A stretch of 64,000 nt of DNA from Nocardioides marinus (GTDB lineage: Bacteria; Pseudomonadota; Alphaproteobacteria; Rhodobacterales; Rhodobacteraceae): contig JAHVJD010000004.1 in the NCBI GenBank assembly GCA_019801415.1, positions 186,001 to 250,000 of the forward strand, in the 5' to 3' direction. The notes below the pieces were generated by a model. That model was given only the letters and a program-made list of their open reading frames with translations, was not told the DNA's origin and searched no databases. Each line of letters begins with the position of its first letter. The stretch's first letter is position 1. Positions 1 through 9,233 of this stretch are shown in pieces. The translations under genes and the position numbers were made by a program.

Positions 1-180
1 CGCAATCCGGTCAGCTGGCTGATTCCCTGCCACCGGGCCCTGCGCAAGTCGGGCGAATTGGGCGGCTATCACTGGGGGCTGCCGGTGAAACGCGCGATGC
101 TGGCCTTTGAAGCCGCGCAGGATGACGCCACCCCGCGCGCGCCCGATACGGCGCAGACAGGCCTGCACACCGGCAACTGA
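1..180 (+). CDS. ada: Ada-type methylated-DNA--protein-cysteine methyltransferase, C-terminal fragment
   Basis: Only the last 59 codons are in the window, open from base 1 in frame 1 to a TGA at 178-180. The peptide holds the PCHR motif (Cys10 of the fragment), the nucleophile that accepts the alkyl group from O6-alkylguanine, followed by the R-K-x-G-E-L-x-G-Y segment and a K-R-A-M-L-x-F-E helix typical of the end of Ada and Ogt proteins. The wording after PCHR is closest to that of the two-domain Ada regulators, but the N-terminal domain is outside the window, so a simple Ogt is possible. The Thr/Pro-rich last 15 residues look like an unstructured tail. Confidence 0.85.
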   Translation, partial: RNPVSWLIPCHRALRKSGELGGYHWGLPVKRAMLAFEAAQDDATPRAPDTAQTGLHTGN

Positions 181-333
181 GCCATGGCCGAACCGGGCCA
201 TGAGGCAGCTTTCAGCGGTATTTCGCCAATCTCTGACAACCTGTCCTTGAGCTTGACGCTCGGCGCCCCGATATTCGGCGGGACAGCCGGACCTGGGGGT
301 CTGGTGCGTGCAATACAAGAAGGCAGTTTGATT

Positions 334-990
334 ATGCAGATGAAACTCACCTCGGCCGGCCTTGTGACGGCTGCCTTGACCCTTGCGGCCTGTACCGATC
401 CCGCCACCGTGGCGACGCCCGGAAGCAATACCCAGCAGGGCGCGATCCTGGGGGGCATCATCGGCGCTGGTGTGGGTGCGCTGACCAATGATTCCGATCC
501 GGGTCTCGGGGCATTGACCGGCGCCGTGGTCGGGGCCACTGCGGGCGGGGTGATCGGTAACCAGCTCGACAAGCAGGAGCGCGAGCTGCGCCAGACACTC
601 GCAAATGACGAGATCACCATCGTCAACACGGGCGACCGGCTGATCCTGTCGTTCCCGAATGACCTGACCTTTGCCACCGACAGCGCCGCGATTTCGCCTG
701 CGGTGCAGGGCGACCTGCGCAAGGTGGCCAACAGCCTGGTGCGCTACCCCAACAGCCTGGTGCAGGTGATCGGCCACACCGACAGCGATGGTGCCGCCAG
801 CTACAACCAGGATCTATCGGTGCGCCGGGCGAATGCGGTGGCCGATCAGATCCAGGCCGGCGGCGTGCCCTATAGCCGTCTGAGCATCATCGGTCGGGGC
901 GAGGAGCAGCCGGTAGCGTCGAACCTGACACCCGAGGGCAAGGCCCGTAACCGCCGCGTCGAGGTGGTGGTGATTCCGCAGAGCAGCTGA
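334..990 (+). CDS. OmpA-family outer-membrane lipoprotein (YiaD-like)
   Basis: 218 residues. The ATG at 334 (or 340) is preferred over the upstream ATG at 184 because it gives a proper lipoprotein signal: a short Lys-containing n-region, a hydrophobic core and a lipobox LAAC with the lipidated Cys at about residue 20. Residues 30-85 form a Gly-rich glycine-zipper segment often seen in proteins that insert in or pack against the membrane. From about residue 105 comes an OmpA C-terminal domain (FATDSAAI, IGHTDSDG, LSVRRANAV, GRGEEQP, NRRVEV), the fold that binds diaminopimelate in peptidoglycan. It probably tethers the outer membrane to the wall. It stands alone, with a hairpin downstream. Confidence 0.88.
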   Translation: MQMKLTSAGLVTAALTLAACTDPATVATPGSNTQQGAILGGIIGAGVGALTNDSDPGLGALTGAVVGATAGGVIGNQLDKQERELRQTLANDEITIVNTGDRLILSFPNDLTFATDSAAISPAVQGDLRKVANSLVRYPNSLVQVIGHTDSDGAASYNQDLSVRRANAVADQIQAGGVPYSRLSIIGRGEEQPVASNLTPEGKARNRRVEVVVIPQSS

Positions 991-1021
991 TCGAAAAGCT
1001 GACTGTCACACGTCTTTAGCA

Positions 1022-1053
1022 GCGGCCTGTCCCACCGGGGCGGGCCGTTGTTG
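1022..1053 (+). terminator. possible terminator after the OmpA-family gene
   Basis: A GC-rich imperfect hairpin (CGGCC... GGCCG with an inner CCC/GGG pairing) lies 32 bases after the stop codon and is followed by TTGTTG rather than a clean T run. Plausible but weak. Confidence 0.4.
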
Positions 1054-1196
1054 CATCGAGGTCAGAGAGTGCAGCGGGGACTGCTGCCCCGCGCCTGCGG
1101 AATTATGCACATGCGCTGCGCGGCGGCAGCTCTTTCAGCCGGGGCTGGAGTGAATAATGATGGGTGAAGACCAGCAACCTACGTCAGGAACATCCG

Positions 1197-1739
1197 ATGG
1201 CAGATCCCGTCTTGCTCACTATCTCCGGCTCGCTGCGCCAGGACGCCACCAATCGCAAGCTCCTGGCCGAAGCCGCGCGTCTGTTCGGCCCGGCCACCGT
1301 TGTCGAGGCGGAGCTGAGGTTGCCGCTTTACGATGGCGATGACGAGGCTGCCGAAGGAATCCCGGCGTCGGTTCAGACCTTGTCGGACCAGATCGCGGCG
1401 GCGGATGCGGTGCTGATTTCCACGCCGGAATACAACAAGGGGCCGTCGGGCGTTCTCAAGAATGCGCTGGATTGGGTGAGCCGGACCAAGGGCAATCCCT
1501 GGGCAGGCAAGCCCGTAGCGGTGATGTCCGCGGCCGCTGGGCGGGCCGGCGGCGAACAGGCGCAGGCGCTGCTGCGCAGCTTTCTGGTGCCCTTTCAGCC
1601 GCGCGTGATCGCCGGGCCTGCTGTGCATCTGGCCAACTCCCGAAATGAGTTCGACGATGCCGGGCGGCTCATCAGTGAACGCTATCAGGACACGCTGGCG
1701 GTGCTGATGCAGAACCTGCGTGCCGAATTGGCCGACTAA
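1197..1739 (+). CDS. NADPH-dependent FMN reductase family protein
   Basis: 180 residues of flavodoxin-like fold. The N-terminus shows the FMN-phosphate loop SGSLRQDATN (about residues 9-18), and STPEYN (about 74-79) with KNALDWVSR is the signature of the NADPH:FMN reductase/ArsH/ChrR/Lot6 group. The ATG at 1197 has an AGGAA 6 bases upstream and gives the usual N-terminus; the frame is open from 1164 but that extension has no family similarity. Members reduce free flavin, quinones or chromate with NAD(P)H in the cytoplasm. The gene is alone and convergent with the next one (16-base gap), so context does not narrow the substrate. Confidence 0.85.
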   Translation: MADPVLLTISGSLRQDATNRKLLAEAARLFGPATVVEAELRLPLYDGDDEAAEGIPASVQTLSDQIAAADAVLISTPEYNKGPSGVLKNALDWVSRTKGNPWAGKPVAVMSAAAGRAGGEQAQALLRSFLVPFQPRVIAGPAVHLANSRNEFDDAGRLISERYQDTLAVLMQNLRAELAD

Positions 1740-1755
1740 GGCCGCGCGGGGCCAT

Positions 1756-2796
1756 TCAGAGGTTGTCTTCGACGCGGAACCCCTGGGGGATGTTGTCGGT
1801 CTCCGCGAGCAGCAGGTCCGCCATCACCTCGGCCATCTTTGGCGCCATGCCAAAACCGATCTTGAAGCCGCCGTTGGCGATGTAGTGGTCCTCTCGTCCC
1901 GGCCAGGCCCCCAGCATCGGCGCGCGGGACTTGGCCCGTGGGCGCACCCCGGCCCAGCGTTCGATGACCTCGGCCCCGTGCAGCACGGGTACCGCCGCGC
2001 AGGCGCGCTCGATCACGTCGTCAAGCTGCATGTCGGTGGCCTGGCCATCCGTGAACTCCCGTTCGGAGGTGGAGCCGATCGCAAGGGTGCCATCGGCATG
2101 CGGGATGATGTGCAGCCCGTCCGCATAAAGCTGCGGCACCGCGCCTTCGTGAAAGCGCAGCAGCGCCGCCTGACCCTTGACGCCGCTGCCCACGGTCTTG
2201 CCGAAACGCTCATTCAGCTCCAGCAGCCCTGCATGGCCCTTGGCATGGACGACCTTGCCCTGATCCGGGGCCTCGGCCACCACGGTGATGTCGCGCACCG
2301 CCAGGGCGGCCACCAGCGCCGCGCAGGCGCGGCGCGGATGCATTCGGGCGCTGAGGGTGTCATGGACCACCATGCCGGTGGCGCTGGGCGGCACCCAGGG
2401 GCCGAGATCGGCGGCAGGCACCACGCGCCATTCGGCCGCGTCCTTCCAGAGTTGGGCGGCGCTGGCTTCGCGCTGGCGGGCGAGCTCCAGCGCGCGCGCG
2501 TCGTTCAAGGGCTGCAATCGCCCGGTGCGGCCGTAACCCGCGCTGACGCCGCCTTCGGCCTCTACCGTCTCCCAGAACGCCTGCGCCATCAGCAGGCTTT
2601 CCAACTGGAATTGCTTCTTGGGGTTCCAGTTTTCGGGGACATGCGGTGCGAGCGCGCCGACCAGGCCGCCGCTGGCTCCGGCACCGGGGCCAAAGGGGTC
2701 GATGACCTGCACCCTGGCGCCGCGCCGGGCGCAGGTCCAGGCGATGGACAGACCGAAGATCCCCGCGCCGCGCACCGTTACATCTGCCATTGCCAT
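1756..2796 (-). CDS. DAO-family FAD-dependent oxidoreductase, candidate partner of MnmD
   Basis: 346 residues with an N-terminal FAD-binding GxGxxG (GAGIFGLSIA, about 9-18) and the D-amino-acid oxidase/glycine oxidase fold (GRLQPL, GSTSERE, WAGVRPR and a C-terminal GGFKIGFGMAP flavin-binding stretch). Starts at 2794-2796, with an AGGA 7 bases upstream. It diverges from mnmD with 56 bases between the start codons. In E. coli MnmC the FAD domain (removing carboxymethyl from cmnm5U34 of tRNA) and the methyltransferase domain are one protein; a DAO protein next to a free-standing MnmD suggests the two activities are split here. That is inference: other DAO enzymes (sarcosine or D-amino-acid oxidase) look alike. 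Confidence 0.75.
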   Translation of the reverse strand: MAMADVTVRGAGIFGLSIAWTCARRGARVQVIDPFGPGAGASGGLVGALAPHVPENWNPKKQFQLESLLMAQAFWETVEAEGGVSAGYGRTGRLQPLNDARALELARQREASAAQLWKDAAEWRVVPAADLGPWVPPSATGMVVHDTLSARMHPRRACAALVAALAVRDITVVAEAPDQGKVVHAKGHAGLLELNERFGKTVGSGVKGQAALLRFHEGAVPQLYADGLHIIPHADGTLAIGSTSEREFTDGQATDMQLDDVIERACAAVPVLHGAEVIERWAGVRPRAKSRAPMLGAWPGREDHYIANGGFKIGFGMAPKMAEVMADLLLAETDNIPQGFRVEDNL

Positions 2797-2852
2797 TTGC
2801 GGATCCTTTCGCCAGTGTCGCGCCGTTCGGCTTACCTTTAGGGGATTATACC

Positions 2853-3521
2853 ATGGCAGACCAGCAGGCCCGTCTCAGCTGGCGGGAAGGCGTCATTCCG
2901 GTGTCGGATCAATTCGATGATCCCTATTTCTCGATCCAGAACGGGCTGGCGGAAACCGAACACGTGTTCCTGGCGGGCAACGACCTGCCGCGACGCTTTG
3001 CGCCAGGGTTCCACATTGCCGAGCTGGGGTTCGGCACCGGGCTGAACATGCTGGCGGCCTGGCGCGCCTGGGAGGAAACCGGCCAAGCGGGGGCGCTGCG
3101 GTTCACCAGTTTCGAAGCCTTTCCGATGGGACCCGAGGACATGGCCCGCGCCCTGGAGGCTTTCCCCGCGGTGGCGCCTTGGGCCGAGCGGTTCCTGGCC
3201 GCCTGGTCGGGCCATGGCGCATGTGATCTCGGCACTCTGCATCTGGAGGTGATCGAAGGCGACGCCCGCATGTCGCTGCCAAGCTGGACGGGGCGCGCCG
3301 ATGCCTGGTTTCTGGACGGGTTCTCGCCGGCCAAGAACCCCGAGCTGTGGGAACCGGCCCTGATGGCAGAGGTGGCGGCTCATACCGCGGAGGGCGGCAC
3401 GGCGGCGACCTATACCGCGGCCGGTTTCGTGCGCCGCGGGCTGGAGGCCGCCGGATTCGAAGTAACCCGCATTCCCGGTTTCGGGCGCAAACGGCATATG
3501 ACACAGGCGGTAAAGAGATGA
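2853..3521 (+). CDS. mnmD: tRNA (5-methylaminomethyl-2-thiouridine)(34) methyltransferase
   Basis: 222 residues, the methyltransferase half of MnmC as a separate protein. SAM-binding motif LGFGTGLN (about 53-60), the MnmC-specific WFLDGFSPAKNPELW (about 151-165) and the C-terminal GRKRHM are all present; the last is where MnmC proteins end this domain. The enzyme methylates nm5s2U to mnm5s2U at the tRNA wobble position. The ATG at 2853 follows an AGGGG at about 2840; the frame is open from 2790 but that part lies in the divergent promoter. The stop overlaps the start of the EamA gene (ATGA), so the two are translated together. Confidence 0.9.
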   Translation: MADQQARLSWREGVIPVSDQFDDPYFSIQNGLAETEHVFLAGNDLPRRFAPGFHIAELGFGTGLNMLAAWRAWEETGQAGALRFTSFEAFPMGPEDMARALEAFPAVAPWAERFLAAWSGHGACDLGTLHLEVIEGDARMSLPSWTGRADAWFLDGFSPAKNPELWEPALMAEVAAHTAEGGTAATYTAAGFVRRGLEAAGFEVTRIPGFGRKRHMTQAVKR

Positions 3522-4438
3522 CCCAAGCAGCACCCGCGCAGGGCAGCGCCGGACTGGCCCCAACCCGTGGACCCCAGACCAACAACGTGCCGCTGGGCAT
3601 TTTCCTGATGATTAGCGCCACGGTGGTGTTCGCCCTGCAGGACGGGATCTCGCGTCACCTCGCGGGCACCTACAACACCTACATGGTGGTGATGATCCGC
3701 TACTGGTTCTTTGCGGCCTTCGTGGTGTTCCTGGCCGCGCGGGCGCCCGGGGGCATTCGCAAGGCCGCGCAGACGCGCCAGCCGTGGTTGCAGATCTTCC
3801 GCGGGGTCTTGCTGGCGGCGGAGATCTGCGTCGCGGTCTACGGTTTCACCAAGCTGGGGTTGGTCGAGAGCCAGGCTGTCTTCATCTGCTATCCGCTGCT
3901 GGTGGCCGCTCTGAGCGGGCCGCTGCTGGGGGAAAATGTCGGCTGGCGGCGCTGGGCGGCGATCGGCGTCGGACTGGCCGGGGTGCTGATCATCCTGCAA
4001 CCGGGCGCCGGAGTGTTCGATCCCTTGGCGGTGATCCCCTTTGTTTCGGCGCTGATGTTCGCGGTCTATGGATTGCTGACGCGCTATGTCGCGCGTGAGG
4101 ACAGCACGGCCACCAGTTTCTTCTGGACCGGGATTTCCGGCATGGTGGTGATGACCGCCGTGGGGGTGTGGTTCTGGCAGCCGATGAACCAGGCGGACTG
4201 GGGCTGGATGGCGCTGCTGTGCATCACCGGGGCCTCGGGGCACTGGCTGCTCATCAAGTGTTACGAGATGGCCGAGGCCAGCGCGGTGCAGCCCTTTGCC
4301 TATTTCCACCTGATCTGGACGGCGATCCTGGGGGTGACGATCTTCAGCGAAGTGATCCGCACCAATGTCGCCATCGGTGCGGGGATCATCATCGCCGCGG
4401 GTCTGTTCACCCTATGGCGCGAACGCGTGAAGGGTTGA
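3518..4438 (+). CDS. EamA/DMT-family transporter
   Basis: 306 residues with about ten hydrophobic helices, arranged as two EamA repeats (first repeat roughly residues 25-165, second 180-300). A hydrophilic 22-residue N-terminus precedes TM1. Family members export or import amino acids, nucleobases or other small metabolites across the inner membrane; no motif here fixes the substrate. The ATG at 3518 overlaps the mnmD stop. The last 27 bases overlap, tail to tail, the end of the lytic transglycosylase gene on the other strand. Confidence 0.88.
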   Translation: MTQAAPAQGSAGLAPTRGPQTNNVPLGIFLMISATVVFALQDGISRHLAGTYNTYMVVMIRYWFFAAFVVFLAARAPGGIRKAAQTRQPWLQIFRGVLLAAEICVAVYGFTKLGLVESQAVFICYPLLVAALSGPLLGENVGWRRWAAIGVGLAGVLIILQPGAGVFDPLAVIPFVSALMFAVYGLLTRYVAREDSTATSFFWTGISGMVVMTAVGVWFWQPMNQADWGWMALLCITGASGHWLLIKCYEMAEASAVQPFAYFHLIWTAILGVTIFSEVIRTNVAIGAGIIIAAGLFTLWRERVKG

Positions 4439-6379
4439 CCCCGACAGTTCCTGCGAGAAGGGGATGGGCAGCGGCGTCTTGCCCAGCCGCGCGCGGTAGA
4501 CCGGCAGGCTTTCGGTCACCCGCATCACGTAGTTGCGGGTTTCATTGAACGGGATGTGTTCGATCCAGTCGATGATGTCCGGCTCGCCGTCGCGCGGGTC
4601 GCCATAGCGCTCCATCCAGGCCTTGGGACGGTGCGGCCCGGCGTTGTAGCCGGCCGCCATCATCACCACGTTGCCGCGGAAATCTCCGGCCAGCCCGGCG
4701 AGATACGTGGCACCCAGGCGGGCGTTGTATTTCCAGTCGGCGGTCAGCAGCGATGTCTTGTGGTTGGCGAGAATGCCGAGTTCCCCGGCCACCAGCTCGG
4801 CGGTGGCGGGCATCACCTGCATCAGCCCGCGCGCCCCGGCATGGCTGACGACATAGGGATCGAACTCGCTTTCGCGACGGGCGATGGCGAGGGTCATTTC
4901 CTCGGCCATCGGCAGGGCGTGTTTGGCCACGGGGTGCAGCGGGTAATAGGCGCCCTGCAGCTCCACCCCGTCCTGGGCGGCGCGTTTGGCGATCATCACC
5001 GCCAGATGCGGTTCGTTCAGATCCACCGCCATCTGCCCCAGCTGACGTGCCTGAACGGGCGTCAGCCCTTCGGTGAGGTGGGTCAGGAAACGCTCGGCCA
5101 ACGCCAGATCCCCCGCCTGCAACAGCATCAACCCGGCCTTGGTCACCGAGGACCCCATGAAGGCCGCGTTACGCCAATCGGGCAGCTCGGGCGGGTTGGC
5201 AAGCGCAGGGTCGAAGGGGCGGCCCAGTTTCTCCGCGGCCAACAGGCCATAGAAGGAGGTCTGGAAGTCGGCGGCCTTGGCGTAGGCTTCATGCGCCTTG
5301 TCGACCTCGCCCATCGCGGCATAGGCACGCCCCAGCCAGTAGCCGCCGCGCCCGATCGAGATCGGCGTCTCGACGGAGTCGAGGAACCGGTTGAAGTGGT
5401 AGGCCGCGAGCTCCGGGTCGCGCAGCATCTGTAGCGCGATATAGCCGGCCAGCCATTCGCAGTCGGAATAGCCATAGCCATCCTCGGGGGTGGCAAAGTG
5501 GTAGGCCGCCAGCTGATAGGCGTCCTCGTATTTCTTGTCGCGCATCAGCTGGCGGGCAAAGTCGCGGCGGCGGCGCAGCCACTTGCCGGGCTCGCCGAGA
5601 GCGTCGGCGCTGGTGCTGCGATCCATCATCATGGCGATGGCGCTGTCTTGCATCCGCTTGCGATCGCGCCAGACAAAGCGGTCATAGGCGAGGCCCGCGG
5701 CGTCCTGCAGCTTGTCCGGCACGGCCGCGATCCTGGCGTCCACCCCCGGTGTGCGCTCCTGCAAGGCGATGCGGGCTTCGGCCAGTTTGCGCTGGGGCTC
5801 CGGCACCAGCGCCAGCATTCGCTTGGCGCTGACCCGGTGTTCCTCCCAGAGCAGCTTGTCCAGCCGGGCGCTGTGGTGGGGTTTGAGCAGCGCGGAAAAG
5901 TCGCGCAGATACTCGGCCTGGATGGCGCTGCCCATGGCCATGGTGCGCCAGGCGAGCACGATCTCGGCTTCGCCTTCCCCCCGCCGACCCGCGGCGATCA
6001 GTGCGCGCGCAAAGCTCAGCGCGCCTTCAGGGGTCTGCGGGCGGCGGCCGTCATAGAAGGCCAGCACCTCGGCGCGGGGCAGGGCGGCCACCGTGTCCTC
6101 GTTCTGGCGGCGCAGGTAGGCGAGGCCGGGCCAGTCCGGACGCCGCTTGAGGAACGACACGACATCCGCGGCGGAGCCCATCTTGGCGCGCAGGCGGTGC
6201 CATTCGATGATGTCCCAGCCGACGCTCTGCGGCTGCCCGGCGGCCCGCGCCGCCTCGGTCCATTTCTCGGCCCGCATCAGCGACAGGGCTTCCTTGAGAT
6301 CATCGGCGGTGGCCCGGCTTCCGGGCAGTATGGCTGCGATGAGCAGAATAAAGACCAGGATGCGTGTCATCTCTTGCAT
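4412..6379 (-). CDS. soluble lytic murein transglycosylase (SLT family)
   Basis: 655 residues. An N-terminal signal peptide (hydrophobic residues about 5-20, cleavage near SRATA-DD) sends it to the periplasm. A long helical superhelix with TPR-like character (about 25-480) is followed by the SLT domain: catalytic Glu503 in ARRESEFDP, then [15 protein letters not shown] and AGYNAGPHR, the three Slt70 motifs. It cleaves glycan strands, releasing 1,6-anhydro-muropeptides. The start at 6379 (or 6370) gives the signal peptide directly. Divergent from dapA (129 bases between starts), and overlapping the EamA gene tail to tail by 27 bp. Confidence 0.92.
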   Translation of the reverse strand: MQEMTRILVFILLIAAILPGSRATADDLKEALSLMRAEKWTEAARAAGQPQSVGWDIIEWHRLRAKMGSAADVVSFLKRRPDWPGLAYLRRQNEDTVAALPRAEVLAFYDGRRPQTPEGALSFARALIAAGRRGEGEAEIVLAWRTMAMGSAIQAEYLRDFSALLKPHHSARLDKLLWEEHRVSAKRMLALVPEPQRKLAEARIALQERTPGVDARIAAVPDKLQDAAGLAYDRFVWRDRKRMQDSAIAMMMDRSTSADALGEPGKWLRRRRDFARQLMRDKKYEDAYQLAAYHFATPEDGYGYSDCEWLAGYIALQMLRDPELAAYHFNRFLDSVETPISIGRGGYWLGRAYAAMGEVDKAHEAYAKAADFQTSFYGLLAAEKLGRPFDPALANPPELPDWRNAAFMGSSVTKAGLMLLQAGDLALAERFLTHLTEGLTPVQARQLGQMAVDLNEPHLAVMIAKRAAQDGVELQGAYYPLHPVAKHALPMAEEMTLAIARRESEFDPYVVSHAGARGLMQVMPATAELVAGELGILANHKTSLLTADWKYNARLGATYLAGLAGDFRGNVVMMAAGYNAGPHRPKAWMERYGDPRDGEPDIIDWIEHIPFNETRNYVMRVTESLPVYRARLGKTPLPIPFSQELSGSTLHAFAP

Positions 6380-6508
6380 TTTCCAGCTGTCCGGGGATAC
6401 AGGCTTGAACGTTACTCATCGGCGGGCCGGTCGCAACTGAAAACCCCGGCATCGCCTGTCTTGACGGCGGCAGATTGCCGCCAGCACCGCAGCAAAGGGA
6501 GCGTGCCC

Positions 6509-7381
6509 ATGTTCAAAGGCTCTATGCCAGCACTCGTCACCCCGTTTTCGAACGGCGAGCTGGATCTGGATGCGCTCAAACGCTTGGTCGAGTGGCAAAT
6601 TGCCGAAGGGTCCAATGCGCTGGTGCCGGTCGGCACTACCGGCGAAAGCCCGACCCTGACCCACGAAGAGCATGAGACCGTGATCGCCGAGGTGGTCAAG
6701 GCCGCAGCGGGGCGGGTGCCGGTGATCGCGGGCGCGGGTTCCAACAATACGGTCGAGACGATTCGATTCGTGGAGTTCGCCAAATCGGCCGGTGCCGACG
6801 CGGCCCTGGTGGTGACCCCGTATTACAACAAGCCGACCCAGCGTGGCATGGTGCAGCATTTCACCGCCGCCCATGATTGCGCCGAGATCCCGATCATCAT
6901 CTACAACATCCCCGGTCGCTCGGTTGTTGACATGACACCCGCCACCATGGGTGAACTGGCGAAACTGCCCCGCATCATCGGGGTCAAGGATGCCACCGGC
7001 GACATCGCCCGCGTCAGCCAGCAGCGTGCCACCTGTGGCGCGGATTTCGTGCAGCTCTCGGGCGAAGATGCCACCGCGCTGGGCTTCAACGCCCATGGCG
7101 GCGTCGGCTGCATCTCGGTCACCGCGAATGTTGCGCCCAAGCTGTGTGCCGAATTCCAGGCTGCGACGCTGGCCGGCGACTACGCAAAGGCGCTGGAATA
7201 CCAGGATCGCCTGATGCCGCTGCATGAGGCAATCTTCATCGAGCCGGGCCTTGCAGGTGCAAAATACGGCCTGTCCAAACTGGGCCTGTGCAGTGAGGAG
7301 GTGCGTTCGCCCCTGACCACGCTGGAAGACAGCACCAAAGCGGCGATTGATGCGGCCATGGTGCACGCCGGCCTGCTGTAA
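6509..7381 (+). CDS. dapA: 4-hydroxy-tetrahydrodipicolinate synthase
   Basis: 291 residues, the usual length. Condenses pyruvate with aspartate semialdehyde, the first committed step to diaminopimelate and lysine. GTTGE (42-46), Tyr132 in IIIYNIPGR and the Schiff-base Lys160 in IGVKDATGD match the family's catalytic residues. The start at 6509 is where similarity begins; the same frame is open far upstream but only as antisense of the transglycosylase gene. A 7-bp hairpin (GGCGGCA/TGCCGCC, 6466-6482) sits in the leader; its role is unknown. A strong terminator follows. Confidence 0.96.
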   Translation: MFKGSMPALVTPFSNGELDLDALKRLVEWQIAEGSNALVPVGTTGESPTLTHEEHETVIAEVVKAAAGRVPVIAGAGSNNTVETIRFVEFAKSAGADAALVVTPYYNKPTQRGMVQHFTAAHDCAEIPIIIYNIPGRSVVDMTPATMGELAKLPRIIGVKDATGDIARVSQQRATCGADFVQLSGEDATALGFNAHGGVGCISVTANVAPKLCAEFQAATLAGDYAKALEYQDRLMPLHEAIFIEPGLAGAKYGLSKLGLCSEEVRSPLTTLEDSTKAAIDAAMVHAGLL

Positions 7382-7403
7382 GCCGTAGCGGATAGAATGA
7401 CAG

Positions 7404-7435
7404 AAGGGCGGTCCTGCGATGGGCCGCCCTTTTTC
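7404..7435 (+). terminator. rho-independent terminator of dapA
   Basis: A stem AAGGGCGG...CCGCCCTT with a short loop, followed directly by TTTTT, begins 22 bases after the dapA stop. Confidence 0.9.
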
Positions 7436-7563
7436 GTGGTTGCCGTTGTCTGTTGCCCGAAGGGGCCGCCTTTGTCCTGTCAGCTGCCGGGGGCGCGCTG
7501 CGGGTGCGATCTGTACCGGGGCGCGACGCGTGGAAAGCTCCGGTTGCGCGCCCCGGAGCGGGA

Positions 7564-8451
7564 TCAGCGTTTGCCGTAGTACAACCCGACGACATGTTCC
7601 GCCTGGGCAAAGAACAGCCAGCGCGACACCGCGATGCCTGCCATATGAGACAGCACTGCGAGCGCCGCGAGCACATGCTTCAGCACAAAGCCGTGCACCG
7701 GCGCGAGGATCATCAGCAACGGCAGCACGAAGCCGAGCGCAAAGGCAATCACCCGCAGCTTTTGCGCATGTTTGCGTCCCACCACATGCACGAATTCGCG
7801 CAACAGGTAGTTGCTGCCGGTGTGCGGCGGCTCAAAGGCGCGCACCGTGCCGCGGCTGCCCAGCCCGGTGGCGGTGGCCAGATCGGTGCCCGAGGCCGCA
7901 AGCGCGCCGTCGCCCTTGGCCCAATAGGCCAGCTGCACCGCACCGGCGAGGGTCAGCAGCCAGGGCGCCAGCGTCTCGGCCCCGGCCAGAAGCGCGCCGC
8001 CCGCAATGCTGAACGACAGGAACATCACCGGCGTCAGGGCCGTGTTCCAGCGCGGCACGGTCTTGAGCTGGGTGTAGATCATCGAGGTGGTGAACACGGT
8101 GGCAAGGCTGAGCGCCGCACCAAGCCAGCCCAGCAGCGTCCAATGGCTGTCAAGGAACACCGCCCCCAGCGCATAGAGCCCCATGACGAGCAGGGCGGCC
8201 ACGGCGCAGATCCCCTCGCGGCTGAGCCAGCTGGTTTTCCACTGGGTGAACGCCCGCCAGGCGCGCTCGGGACGGCCCAGGTGGAAGGTCGAGGCGAGGA
8301 GCCCGCCCACCGCCAGCGCATATGCGATGAGGTAGAAGACAAAGGCCACCGTGCCGGTGGCGGCGGGTTGGCCAAGGCCGAGAAAGAATAACAGGCCGAA
8401 ACCGAGACCCGAGAGGGTTGTGAAGAGAATGACGGACGGTGCCGGATGCAT
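7564..8451 (-). CDS. soeC: SoeC-type membrane anchor (DmsC/NrfD-like family)
   Basis: 295 residues with about eight transmembrane helices. The DmsC family pattern is visible: F-H-L-G-R-P-x-R-A-W near residue 57-66 and SREGICA near 76-82. In SoeABC this subunit holds the complex on the inner membrane and passes electrons from sulfite oxidation to quinone. Its start overlaps the stop of soeB by one base (TGATG). Without the sulfonate context it would be called a generic DMSO-reductase anchor; the operon with xsc and tauE points to sulfite dehydrogenase. Confidence 0.85.
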   Translation of the reverse strand: MHPAPSVILFTTLSGLGFGLLFFLGLGQPAATGTVAFVFYLIAYALAVGGLLASTFHLGRPERAWRAFTQWKTSWLSREGICAVAALLVMGLYALGAVFLDSHWTLLGWLGAALSLATVFTTSMIYTQLKTVPRWNTALTPVMFLSFSIAGGALLAGAETLAPWLLTLAGAVQLAYWAKGDGALAASGTDLATATGLGSRGTVRAFEPPHTGSNYLLREFVHVVGRKHAQKLRVIAFALGFVLPLLMILAPVHGFVLKHVLAALAVLSHMAGIAVSRWLFFAQAEHVVGLYYGKR

Positions 8452-9233
8452 CAGTTGGTTCCCCCCGGAAGTTTGTCGAGCGCCTTGTCGAGCCAGCCCA
8501 TGAAACCGCCCGCGTCCTCCGCGACAGGCTTCAGCAGCGGTGCCAGCGGCGCGGCCTGTGCCTCGATCTGGTCCTTGGGGCGGGGCGGCAGGTACTTGTT
8601 TACGGGCTTGGTGCCCATCTCGGGCATCAGGTCGATGCCGCCGCGCTCCGCGACCAGTTTGGAGACGTCGCTGTCAGGATCGCCGAGGTCGCCGAAATGG
8701 CGCGCGCCTGCGGGGCAGGTGCGCACGCAGGACGGGATGCGGTCCTCCTCGGGCAGGTTTTCGTTGTAGATGCGGTCAACGCAGAGGGTGCATTTCTTCA
8801 TCACGCCCGCGGCCAGGTCCAGCTCACGCGCGCCATAGGGGCAGGCCCAGGCGCAGAGACCGCAGCCGATGCAGTGGTCCTCGTTCACCAGCACGATGCC
8901 GTCCTCGGTGCGCTTGTAGCTGGCGCCGGTGGGGCAGACGGTGACGCAGGGGGCGTCCTCGCAATGAAGGCAGGATTTCGGGAAGTGGATCAGCTGCGCC
9001 GCCGGGTCCGGCTGGCTTTCACAAGGGGCTGGCTGCACCTCATAGGAATGCACGCGGTTGAGGAAGGTGCCGGAAGGGTCCGCGCCGTAGGGATCCTGGT
9101 CCGACAGCGGCGCGCCGTAGTTCTCGGTGTTCCAGCCCTTGCAGGAAATCACGCAGGCATGGCAGCCGACGCAGGTGTCGAGGTCGATGACCAGGCCCAT
9201 CTTGCGGTCCGTGGAATTGGGAAGTTCCGTCAT
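8451..9233 (-). CDS. soeB: sulfite dehydrogenase iron-sulfur subunit SoeB
   Basis: 260 residues with the four cysteine clusters of the DmsB/PhsB/SoeB electron-transfer subunits: CVGCHACVISC (near residues 19-29), CLHCEDAPCVTVCP, CIGCGLCAWACP and CTLC...CVRTCP, sufficient for four [4Fe-4S] centres in a wire from SoeA to SoeC. The ATG at 9233 is chosen because it overlaps the soeA stop as ATGA and has GGAAGG upstream; an in-frame ATG at 9248 lies inside soeA. There is no Tat or Sec signal, so the catalytic side is probably cytoplasmic, as reported for Allochromatium SoeABC. Confidence 0.88.
   Translation of the reverse strand: MTELPNSTDRKMGLVIDLDTCVGCHACVISCKGWNTENYGAPLSDQDPYGADPSGTFLNRVHSYEVQPAPCESQPDPAAQLIHFPKSCLHCEDAPCVTVCPTGASYKRTEDGIVLVNEDHCIGCGLCAWACPYGARELDLAAGVMKKCTLCVDRIYNENLPEEDRIPSCVRTCPAGARHFGDLGDPDSDVSKLVAERGGIDLMPEMGTKPVNKYLPPRPKDQIEAQAAPLAPLLKPVAEDAGGFMGWLDKALDKLPGGTN

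Noticed and set aside
5498-6508. A long N-terminal extension that would make dapA a 627-residue fusion
   Set aside because: The extension is antisense to the transglycosylase gene; family similarity and the ribosome site place the dapA start at 6509.
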